DNA of 64,000 nucleotides from Allomeiothermus silvanus DSM 9946 (GTDB taxonomy: Bacteria; Deinococcota; Deinococci; Deinococcales; Thermaceae), in NCBI RefSeq assembly GCF_000092125.1, contig NC_014213.1, positions 62,001-126,000 on the forward strand, given 5' to 3'. Shown here one piece after another: positions 23,505 through 31,127 of the stretch. A program made the translations under genes and the position numbers. The notes under the pieces were generated by a model. The model ran no database searches and was not told the DNA's origin. It saw only the letters and a program-made list of their open reading frames with translations. Numbering within the stretch: position 1 is the first letter of the stretch; each line of letters starts with the position of its first letter.

Positions 23505-24254
23505 ATGAACCTGTGGGAAGTTTACAACCAGTACTTCAAAACCGCTACCTTCACCGACCTCACCCATACCTTCTTTCCCGGGCAACCCAAGTTTCCGGCG
23601 CTGCCCGATGAGGAACACAGCCACTTTTGCCGCCTCGAGGACGGTGCCCTCTTCGACATCCAGAAATATAGCTTCGTGGGGCAATGGGGCACCCACGTAG
23701 ACCCCCCCTTGCACATGATCTTAGGCGGGCGAAGCATCGATCAGCTCGAGGTACGCGAAACCCTGCTGCCGCTGGTGGTGGTGAATGTGGCGGATAAGGT
23801 GGCGGGCGATCCCGACTACTGCATCCAAATGGAGGATGTCGAGCGGTGGGAAGCCCAGCACGGCCCGATCCCTTTCGGTTCACTGGTGGCGATGCGCACC
23901 GACTGGTCCAAGCGCTGGCCCGACCCGGCGGCGATGGCCAACCGCGACGCCGATGGAGTACAGCACTTTCCCGGATGGAGCCTGGAGGTGCTGCGCTTTT
24001 TGCTCGAGACCCGCCGGGTCGCCGCCATTGGGCACGAGACTACCGATACCGACGGTGGGATCGCCTGTAGCCGCGAGGATAGCGACTGGGCGCTAGAAAA
24101 ATACATCCTGGCTCACGACCGTTGGCAGGTCGAGCTGTTGACCAACTTGGACAAGGTACCCGAGGCTGGGGCGCTGGTGGTGGTGGGCTGGCCCAAGCCC
24201 AAAGGAGGCAGCGGGTTTCCAGCCAGGGTGGTGGCGATTCACCGGGCTGCCTGA
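23505..24254 (+). CDS. Cyclase-family metal-dependent hydrolase (kynurenine formamidase-like)
   Basis: 249 residues. The family metal motif H-x-G-T-H-x-D-x-P-x-H appears as GQWGTHVDPPLHM, where the first His is Gln. DLTHTFFPGQPKFP at the start and AIGHETTDTDGG near residue 178 are also typical. Family members hydrolyse N-formylkynurenine, other amides or cyclic compounds. The protein lies between the ABC importer and the APC permease on the same strand, so it probably acts on the imported compound. Substrate unknown. Confidence 0.75.
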   Translation: MNLWEVYNQYFKTATFTDLTHTFFPGQPKFPALPDEEHSHFCRLEDGALFDIQKYSFVGQWGTHVDPPLHMILGGRSIDQLEVRETLLPLVVVNVADKVAGDPDYCIQMEDVERWEAQHGPIPFGSLVAMRTDWSKRWPDPAAMANRDADGVQHFPGWSLEVLRFLLETRRVAAIGHETTDTDGGIACSREDSDWALEKYILAHDRWQVELLTNLDKVPEAGALVVVGWPKPKGGSGFPARVVAIHRAA

Positions 24255-24285
24255 GCCGAACAATTGTCCTGGTTCAAAGCAAAAA

Positions 24286-24301
24286 ATTGTACCTATACAA
24301 T
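24286..24301. promoter_or_regulatory. Palindromic operator candidate before the APC permease
   Basis: ATTGTA-CCTA-TACAAT is a perfect 6+6 inverted repeat and contains a TATACA -10-like hexamer. GntR-type regulators often bind TTGTATACAA-like sites, and a MocR-type GntR protein is encoded two genes downstream. Confidence 0.5.
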
Positions 24302-24416
24302 CCTTGTCCCAACCCCTATAGTTGCAAGCGAAGCCCCAAGCAAGCCCCTGCTGCATTTGCAGGGATGGTCTCTCCAGGTCAATTTTGCTGCTCGCTTGCG
24401 GCCCAAGGAGGGATGG

Positions 24417-25976
24417 ATGAGCAAGGACGAATCTTCGGCTCACCACGATGACGTGAAACGGCTGCATGAGCTAGGGTATGCCCAAGTCTTGCGCCGACAG
24501 ATGAAGTCGTTCTCCAATTTCGCGGTCTCCTTCACCATCATCTCGGTGCTCTCGGGCTGCTTGACCCTGTTTGGCTACGGCATGAATACCGGGGGCCCGG
24601 TGGTGATGACCGTGGGCTGGCCGCTGGTGGGGCTGCTGGTGACCTTCGTGGGCCTGGCCATGGCCGAGGTGTGCTCGAGCTATCCGACGGCCGGTGGGCT
24701 GTACTTCTGGTCGGCCAAGCTGGCCCGCAGGAACCCCGCGGCCTGGAGTTGGTTCACCGGCTGGTTCAACCTGCTGGGCGAGGTGGCGGTGACGGCGGGG
24801 ATTGACTTCGGGCTAGCCTACTCGATCGGGGCCCTGCTCTACCTGACCACCGGCATCACCCCCACCCCACCGGTCATCATCACCATCTACGGCCTGGTGC
24901 TGCTGGCCCACGCGCTGCTCAACACCCTGGGAATCCGCCTGGTGGCGCTGCTCAACGACGTGAGCGTCTGGTGGCATGTGCTGGGAGTGGTCATCATCGT
25001 GGCCGCCGTGATGATCGGGGCTCCCCACCTGAACTCGCCCAGCTGGGTATTCACCCACTTCGTCAACAATACGGGCTTTAGTCCGGGTGTATACGTATTT
25101 CTTCTCGGCTTGCTGCTGGCCCAGTACACCTTCACCGGCTACGACGCCTCTGCCCACATGGCCGAGGAAACGGTCAACGCCGCGGTAGCCGCACCCCGCG
25201 GCATCGTTAACTCCATTCTGGTTTCCTTGGTGGCAGGATGGGTTTTGCTGATCGGTCTGAACTTTGTCATCCAGGACTATAAAGCCGTGTTAGGCACCGC
25301 TACCGGGGTGCCTCCGGTGCAGATTTTCCTCGACACGGTGGGCAAAACCGGGGGGATTTTGCTCCTGTTGATCGTGATCGGGGCCCAGTTCTTCTGCGGC
25401 ATGTCCAGCGTCACCGCCAACAGCCGGATGCTCTACGCTTTCTCGCGCGACGGGGCCGTGCCGGGAGCCCAGCTATGGCACAAGATCAACCCTAAAACCC
25501 GTACCCCCACCAACTCCATCTGGTTCTGCGTGGTATTCTCTTTTATCCTGGGTCTTCCCTACCTCTGGAACGCCACCGCCTACGCCGCGGTAACTTCCAT
25601 CGCGGTGATTGGCCTGTATATCGCCTACATCATCCCGGTCTACCTGCGCCTGCGGGCGGGAGAGAGTTTTCAGCGCGGACCGTGGCACCTAGGGCGCTGG
25701 AGTAAGCCGGTAGGTTGGATCGCGGTGGGCTGGGTGGTCTTTATCTCGGTGCTGTTTTGCCTGCCCCAGGTCAGCCCCATCACCTGGAGCACCTTCAACT
25801 ATGCGCCGATCGCGGTGGCGGTGGTGTTAGCCATCTCGGGGGGTTGGTGGCTGCTCTCAGCCCGTCATTGGTTCAAGGGTCCCAAGGTGCAGGGTAATCC
25901 TGATGAACTCGCAGCGATAGAACGCGAGCTCGAGAATCTGGGCAAGGCCGCTCCGGCAGGCTCGAGCACGGATTAA
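24417..25976 (+). CDS. APC-family amino acid/amine permease
   Basis: 519 residues from ATG 24417, preceded by AAGGAGGG; the frame upstream of it is not protein-like. About 12 membrane helices. SFTIISVLSGCLTLFGYGMN is the first APC helix, AEVCSSYPTAGGLYFWSAKL the conserved G-x-x-Y-x-W motif, and GYDASAHMAEETVNAAVAAP the amino-acid/amine permease motif with the Glu. GABA permease and polyamine porter types look like this. It fits as the uptake step for the gamma-glutamyl ligase pathway encoded next. Confidence 0.85.
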   Translation: MSKDESSAHHDDVKRLHELGYAQVLRRQMKSFSNFAVSFTIISVLSGCLTLFGYGMNTGGPVVMTVGWPLVGLLVTFVGLAMAEVCSSYPTAGGLYFWSAKLARRNPAAWSWFTGWFNLLGEVAVTAGIDFGLAYSIGALLYLTTGITPTPPVIITIYGLVLLAHALLNTLGIRLVALLNDVSVWWHVLGVVIIVAAVMIGAPHLNSPSWVFTHFVNNTGFSPGVYVFLLGLLLAQYTFTGYDASAHMAEETVNAAVAAPRGIVNSILVSLVAGWVLLIGLNFVIQDYKAVLGTATGVPPVQIFLDTVGKTGGILLLLIVIGAQFFCGMSSVTANSRMLYAFSRDGAVPGAQLWHKINPKTRTPTNSIWFCVVFSFILGLPYLWNATAYAAVTSIAVIGLYIAYIIPVYLRLRAGESFQRGPWHLGRWSKPVGWIAVGWVVFISVLFCLPQVSPITWSTFNYAPIAVAVVLAISGGWWLLSARHWFKGPKVQGNPDELAAIERELENLGKAAPAGSSTD

Positions 25977-25990
25977 GCGTAGGATCGGCG

Positions 25991-27472
25991 ATGCTCGAGC
26001 CCAAATCCCGCCATGATCTCAAGCTCAACCGACGCCGCACGCAGGCCCTGTATCGGCAGATCGCCGAGCAGATCAAGACCCGCATCGCCAGCGGGGAGCT
26101 GCCCGGGGGGACCCGTTTGCCGCCCATCCGTACGCTGGCCGCCGAGCTTGGGGTCACGCGTTTGACGGTACAAAACGCCTACCGCGAGCTCCAAGCCGAG
26201 GGACTGATAGAGGCCACGGTAGGGCGGGGAACCTTTGTAGGGCCAGAAACCCACCCCTCGCTGCTGCACCTGCACCTGGGAGAGCGGCTTACCCCGATGG
26301 GGGTTCTCCACGACGTACACAAGGTGCAGCAGGTACGCGGGGTACGCAACCTGGCGCTGGCCAGCCCGGATCCCCACCTTTTCCCGACCGAGGAGTTCTG
26401 GGCCAGCCTGGAAGCACTGCACCCCCAGGGCAGCGAGGTATTTCAGTACGGACCGGTGATCGGTGACCCACACCTGCGCTTGGCCATCTCCGGGCTGTTG
26501 GCGCAGCGGGGCCTGGAAGCGCAGGCCGAAGAGGTGTTGATCACGGTGGGAGGGTTGCAGGGGCTGGCCTTGACCGCCCGGGTTCTCTGCCAGCCAGGGG
26601 ACGAGGTCATCATCGAACAGCCCACCTACTTGGGGTTTCTCAACATCCTCCACACCCTAAAGCTGCGCCCGCTCCCGGTGCCGCTGGATGAGCAAGGCCC
26701 CTCCTTACGCCACCTCGAGGCCCTGCTGAAGAAGCACCGTCCGCGCTTTTACTACACCCTACCCAACTTCCATAACCCCACCGGAATGTGCTTCGCCCCC
26801 GAACGGCGCCAAGCGCTGGTAGACCTGGCCATCCGCTATGGCCTGACGCTGGTCGAGGACGATACCTACGCCCACCTGGCCTACGATATGCCCCCGCCGC
26901 CTCCGCTCCGGGCGCTGGACCGCTCCCATGTGCTCTATCTCTCCAGCTTCTCGAAGGTGCTGATGCCGGGTCTACGGATCGGCTTTGTGCTGGCGCCGTC
27001 CAAGCTGCTGGAGGGATTGCTGGCCCTGCACAGCGCCTCGGACATCTGCGGCCCACCGTTGCTGTTGCAGCGGGCCACGGCCCGGTTTATCCAACAGGGG
27101 GGCCTCGAGCGCCACCTGCGCAAGGTGGTGCCCATCTACCGCGAGCGCCGGGATACCTTGCTGGATGCGCTCCGGGCCCAGATGCCCCGATCGGTGCGGT
27201 GGACGCAGCCCAAGGGGGGCTTCTCCTGCTGGCTGAGCCTACCGGCCTATTTCCCTCCAGGAGGGCTATACCAGGCGGCTTTGCAGCGGGGGGTGGCGAT
27301 TACCCCCGGCGAAGCGTTTCTCACCCAAACCCAGGACCATACCCATATGCGGCTGTGCTTCGGCTACCAAGGGAGCGAGGCGTTGCGAGAAGGGGTGGCC
27401 CAATTGGCCCCGCTGATGCGAGAGCAAGCCGCCCGGCTCACCCATACGACCCCAATTGCGGAGGTGCTATGA
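25991..27472 (+). CDS. MocR-type GntR regulator with aminotransferase domain
   Basis: 493 residues. N-terminal GntR winged helix (ALYRQIAEQIKTRIASGELP, then AAELGVTRLTVQNAYRELQ) fused by a linker to a fold-type I aminotransferase domain. The PLP lysine lies in YLSSFSKVLMPGLRIGF, and NFHNPTGMCF is the phosphate/PLP ring motif. Such proteins (PdxR, GabR, TauR) sense an amino compound as a PLP adduct and regulate adjacent genes. Its position between the permease and the ligase, overlapping the latter by 4 bases, suggests it controls this cluster. Confidence 0.9.
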   Translation: MLEPKSRHDLKLNRRRTQALYRQIAEQIKTRIASGELPGGTRLPPIRTLAAELGVTRLTVQNAYRELQAEGLIEATVGRGTFVGPETHPSLLHLHLGERLTPMGVLHDVHKVQQVRGVRNLALASPDPHLFPTEEFWASLEALHPQGSEVFQYGPVIGDPHLRLAISGLLAQRGLEAQAEEVLITVGGLQGLALTARVLCQPGDEVIIEQPTYLGFLNILHTLKLRPLPVPLDEQGPSLRHLEALLKKHRPRFYYTLPNFHNPTGMCFAPERRQALVDLAIRYGLTLVEDDTYAHLAYDMPPPPPLRALDRSHVLYLSSFSKVLMPGLRIGFVLAPSKLLEGLLALHSASDICGPPLLLQRATARFIQQGGLERHLRKVVPIYRERRDTLLDALRAQMPRSVRWTQPKGGFSCWLSLPAYFPPGGLYQAALQRGVAITPGEAFLTQTQDHTHMRLCFGYQGSEALREGVAQLAPLMREQAARLTHTTPIAEVL

Positions 27473-28848
27473 GTCAGCAGTCCACACCCAAGCCGCGGGG
27501 CCTGCTCAGCCTGGAGACCCTGGCCCAGCAGGTGCAAGCGGGAGTTATCGACACCGTGGTCGCCGCGTTCCCCGATCACTACGGCCGCCTGCTGGGAAAG
27601 CGCTTCGATGCCGAGTACTTTCTCCAGGAGGTGAGCGACCACGGCACCCATGGCTGCGATTACCTGCTCACCACCGATATGGAAATGAATCCGGTGCCGG
27701 GATACCGCTTCGCCAGCTGGGAGCTGGGGTATGGCGATTTTCACCTGGTGCCCGACCTCTCCACCTTGCGTCAGGCTAGCTGGCTCGAGAAGAGCGCCCT
27801 CGTCCTGTGCGACCTGGAGCGCGAGCACCAGGGCCTCGTCACCGTAGCCCCACGCTCGCTGCTCAAGGAGCAGGTGCGGCGCTCCGCGGAGCTAGGGTAC
27901 CAGGTGCTGGCGGCTTCCGAGCTGGAGTATTACCTCTTCACGACCTCTTTCCGCGAGGCCCAGGCCCAGGGGTATCGGGGTCTCGCGCCAGCCGGATGGT
28001 ACATCGAGGACTACCACCTGCTGCAAGGCAGCCGGGTTGAGGAGTACACCGGCGCGGTACGCCGCCACCTCAAGCACTCGGGAATCCCGGTGGAGAACTC
28101 CAAGGGGGAGTGGGGGCTGGGCCAGCACGAGATCAACGTGCGCTATGCCGAGGTGTTGGAGATGGCCGACCGGCACGTGCTGTACAAGCAGTGCATGAAG
28201 GAGATCGCCGACCAGATGGGGCTGTCGGTGACCTTTATGGCCAAGTTCGCCAACGGCCAGGCCGGCTCCAGCAGCCACCTGCACCTGAGCCTCTGGCGGG
28301 AGGGACAGAGCGCTTTCGCCGGTACGGGGGCCGAAGGCTCGGAGGTGTTTGGCTGGTTTTTGGCTGGCTGGATCGCCCACGCCGAGGAGTTCATGCCATT
28401 TTACGCCCCTACCGTCAACTCCTATAAGCGCTACGAGGACGGCTCTTGGGCGCCCACCCGACTGGCTTGGAGCCTCGACAACCGCACCGCCGGTTTCCGG
28501 GTGGTGGGCCGCGGCCAGAGCCTGCGCATCGAATGCCGCATTCCGGGGGCCGATTGCAATCCTTATCTGGCCTTCACCGCAGCTCTAGCCTCCGGTTTGG
28601 ACGGTATCCGCCGAAAACTCGAGCCACCCCCCGCTTTCCGGGGAGACATCTACGCCGCCCAGCACCTGCCGCGGGTTCCCTATACGCTGGGGGAAGCCTG
28701 CGAGCGCTTCGCCCAGAGCCCGTTTGTGCGCGAGGTACTGGGCAGTGAGGTGCAGGAACACTACGCGCACTTTTTTCATAGCGAATGGCAGGCGTATATC
28801 CGTGCGGTCAGTGACTGGGAACGGCAGCGCTACTTCGAGCGCATCTAG
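27469..28848 (+). CDS. Glutamine-synthetase-like gamma-glutamyl amine ligase (PuuA-like)
   Basis: 459 residues from ATG 27469, which overlaps the MocR stop. The long frame upstream is a shadow. GS motifs: LAASELEYYLFTTSF (E-x-E), SKGEWGLGQHEINVRYAEVL, AGSSSHLHLSLWREG, VNSYKRYEDGSWAPT and RIECRIPGADCNPYLAF. It has the architecture of gamma-glutamylputrescine or gamma-glutamylmonoamine synthetases rather than housekeeping GlnA. It would ligate glutamate to the amine taken up by the permease. The SDR and ALDH follow. Confidence 0.85.
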   Translation: MSQQSTPKPRGLLSLETLAQQVQAGVIDTVVAAFPDHYGRLLGKRFDAEYFLQEVSDHGTHGCDYLLTTDMEMNPVPGYRFASWELGYGDFHLVPDLSTLRQASWLEKSALVLCDLEREHQGLVTVAPRSLLKEQVRRSAELGYQVLAASELEYYLFTTSFREAQAQGYRGLAPAGWYIEDYHLLQGSRVEEYTGAVRRHLKHSGIPVENSKGEWGLGQHEINVRYAEVLEMADRHVLYKQCMKEIADQMGLSVTFMAKFANGQAGSSSHLHLSLWREGQSAFAGTGAEGSEVFGWFLAGWIAHAEEFMPFYAPTVNSYKRYEDGSWAPTRLAWSLDNRTAGFRVVGRGQSLRIECRIPGADCNPYLAFTAALASGLDGIRRKLEPPPAFRGDIYAAQHLPRVPYTLGEACERFAQSPFVREVLGSEVQEHYAHFFHSEWQAYIRAVSDWERQRYFERI

Positions 28849-28859
28849 AAAGGAACCCT

Positions 28860-29633
28860 ATGCGATTGAACCATAAAGTGGCCCTGATCACCGGAGTGGG
28901 TAGCGGCATTGGCCGCGAATCGGCCCTGCTGTTTGCCCGAGAAGGAGCCCAGATAGTGGGGGTCGACCTCAATCCGGAAACCGGGGAAAAAACCCGACAG
29001 GACATCGTCCAAGCAGGGGGTCAGGCGATCTTCATCCAGGCCGATGTCTCCCGGCATTCCGATGCAATGCGCATGGTGGAGGCAGCCGAGGAGAGCTTTG
29101 GCCGGCTAGACATCCTGTTTAACAACGCCGGAATCTCCCACGCCCAAGACGACGACGCCATCCACACCCCCGAGGAGGTGTGGGATCTGACCTTTCAAGT
29201 CAACGTCAAGGGCGTGTTCTTAGGATGCAAGTACGGCATCCCCGCGTTGCGGCGGGCCGGAGGGGGATCGGTGATCAATACCGCCTCCTTCGTGGCCCTG
29301 TTGGGCGCCGCCACCCCGCAACTGGCCTATACCGCCAGCAAGGGAGCCGTGCTGGCTATGAGCCGGGAACTGGCGGTTATCCACGCCCGCGAGGGGATTC
29401 GGGTCAATGCCTTGTGCCCCGGCCCCTTGGAGACCGAGCTGCTGATGAAATACCTCGATACCCCGCAGAAGCGCCAGCGCCGCCTGGTCCATATCCCCAT
29501 GGGCCGCTTCGGGCAGGCTAAGGAGATCGCTCGAGCGGCGCTCTACCTGGCCTCGGATGAGTCCTCCTTCGTCACCGGCAGCACCTTCTTGGTGGATGGG
29601 GGCATCACCGCCGCGTACGTAACCCCGGAGTAA
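28860..29633 (+). CDS. Short-chain dehydrogenase/reductase
   Basis: 257 residues. Cofactor motif ALITGVGSGIGRESALLFAR (T-G-x3-G-x-G), Asp after the second strand (VGVDLNPETGEK, suggesting NAD over NADP), ILFNNAGIS, the catalytic Y-x3-K in LAYTASKGAVLAMSRELA and the Ser in VINTASFVALLG. Its place between the gamma-glutamyl ligase and the aldehyde dehydrogenase suggests it oxidises an alcohol intermediate, for example from an amino alcohol such as ethanolamine or alaninol; this is inference. Confidence 0.9.
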   Translation: MRLNHKVALITGVGSGIGRESALLFAREGAQIVGVDLNPETGEKTRQDIVQAGGQAIFIQADVSRHSDAMRMVEAAEESFGRLDILFNNAGISHAQDDDAIHTPEEVWDLTFQVNVKGVFLGCKYGIPALRRAGGGSVINTASFVALLGAATPQLAYTASKGAVLAMSRELAVIHAREGIRVNALCPGPLETELLMKYLDTPQKRQRRLVHIPMGRFGQAKEIARAALYLASDESSFVTGSTFLVDGGITAAYVTPE

Positions 29634-29637
29634 TGCC

Positions 29638-31038
29638 GTGGCCGAGACCCAAGTGACCATCACCCCCGTAGACGGTAGCGTGTATGTGGAGCGATCCCTG
29701 GCGACCCCAGAGGAAGTCGAGCGTTGCCTTGCAGCCGCAGCCCAAGCGCAGCGGCGCTGGCGAAGCGTCCCTTTGGTTGAGCGGGCCGAGATCTGCAGCC
29801 GCATGGTGCAGTCCCTAACCCGCCGGGTGGACCAGCTGGCCCTCGAACTCACCTGGCAGATGGGCCGCCCGGTGCGCTATACCCCTAAGGAGATTGCGGG
29901 GGGGTTCGCCGAGCGAGCCCGCTACATGATCGCTGCAGCCTTTACCGCGCTGGCCGATGTGCCTACCGAGCCGAGAGAGGGGTTTGTACGCTTCATCCGG
30001 CGGGAGCCCTTAGGGGTGGTGCTGGTACTGGCCCCCTGGAACTACCCCTACCTGACCTCGGTCAACACGGTGATCCCCGCTATCATGGCGGGCAATTGCG
30101 TGGTGCTCAAGCACTCGGCCCAAACCCCCCTGGTGGCCGAACGCTACGCCGAGGCCTTCGCCGAGGCGGGCTTACCCGAAGGGGTGTTCCAGTATCTCTA
30201 CCTGAGCCATCCGCAAGTAGCCCAGGTGATCGCCGATCCGCGCATCGCCTTCGTAGCCTTTACCGGATCCGTGGAGGGGGGGCGGGCAGTGCAGCAAGCC
30301 GCCAGCCACCGTTTTATCGGGCTGGGCCTCGAGCTCGGCGGCAAGGATCCCGCCTACGTGCGGGCCGACGCGGATTTGGGCTTCAGCCTGGAAAATCTGG
30401 TGGATGGGGCGATGTTTAATTCCGGACAAAGCTGCTGCGGAATCAAGCGCATCTACGTCCACCACAGCCGCTTCGCGGAGTTCGTGGAAGGCTTTGTGGC
30501 GCTTACCCTGCAGTATCAGCTGGGGAATCCGCTCGACCCCCAGACGACCCTAGGCCCCGTGGTGCGCAGCAGCGCCGCCGAAGCCATCCGGGCGCAGGTG
30601 GACGAAGCGGTGAGCCAGGGGGCACAAGCGCTCATTGATCCCCGGAAATTTCCTGCCGCTCAAGCGGGCACGCCCTACCTTGCCCCGCAAGTGCTGACCC
30701 GGGTGGATCACCGCATGCGGATCATGCGCGAGGAGACCTTCGGCCCCGTAGTCGGCATCATGTCGGTGCAGGGGGATCAGGAGGCCCTGGAGCTGATGAA
30801 CGATTCCCCGTATGGCCTCACCGCCTCTATCTGGAGCCAAGACCTCGAGGCCGCGCTGCGCCTGGGAGGGCAGCTCGAGACCGGAACCTGCTTCCAGAAC
30901 CGCTGTGACTATCTGGATCCGGCTCTGGCCTGGACCGGGGTGAAGGATTCCGGGAAGGGGTGTACGCTCTCGGTGGTCGGCTATGAACAGCTGACCCGGC
31001 CTAAGTCATTCCACATGCGTGCGCTCCGCCCTGGGTAG
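29638..31038 (+). CDS. Aldehyde dehydrogenase (NAD-dependent)
   Basis: 466 residues from GTG 29638, 4 bases after the SDR stop. APWNYPYLTSVNTVIPAI carries the N of the oxyanion hole, FVAFTGSVEGGRAV the cofactor turn, LGLELGGKDPAYVRAD the general base Glu, and NSGQSCCGIKRIYVH the nucleophilic Cys. All are present. It should convert the aldehyde from the SDR or an oxidase step to the acid, as PuuC does in the gamma-glutamyl putrescine route. Last gene of the plus-strand block. Confidence 0.9.
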   Translation: MAETQVTITPVDGSVYVERSLATPEEVERCLAAAAQAQRRWRSVPLVERAEICSRMVQSLTRRVDQLALELTWQMGRPVRYTPKEIAGGFAERARYMIAAAFTALADVPTEPREGFVRFIRREPLGVVLVLAPWNYPYLTSVNTVIPAIMAGNCVVLKHSAQTPLVAERYAEAFAEAGLPEGVFQYLYLSHPQVAQVIADPRIAFVAFTGSVEGGRAVQQAASHRFIGLGLELGGKDPAYVRADADLGFSLENLVDGAMFNSGQSCCGIKRIYVHHSRFAEFVEGFVALTLQYQLGNPLDPQTTLGPVVRSSAAEAIRAQVDEAVSQGAQALIDPRKFPAAQAGTPYLAPQVLTRVDHRMRIMREETFGPVVGIMSVQGDQEALELMNDSPYGLTASIWSQDLEAALRLGGQLETGTCFQNRCDYLDPALAWTGVKDSGKGCTLSVVGYEQLTRPKSFHMRALRPG

Positions 31039-31127
31039 GGGTGACGTGTACCTGCTGTTGCTGCTCCCGATGCCGGTCTGATCCCGGTGCCACGGCGCGT
31101 TTGTCCGAAAGGACGCTCGTCACCCCT
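31037..31127. terminator. Inverted repeat between convergent genes
   Basis: AGGGGTGACG (31037-31046) is complementary to CGTCACCCCT (31118-31127). Inside, GTCC-GAAA-GGAC forms a small tetraloop hairpin (about 31103-31114). There is no T run. It could act as a two-way terminator for the aldehyde dehydrogenase and GGDEF genes. Confidence 0.4.

Noticed and set aside
26788-27468. Extension of the PuuA-like ligase into the MocR gene
   Set aside because: Overlaps a well-supported MocR gene and has no GS similarity; ATG 27469 with ATGA overlap is the natural start.
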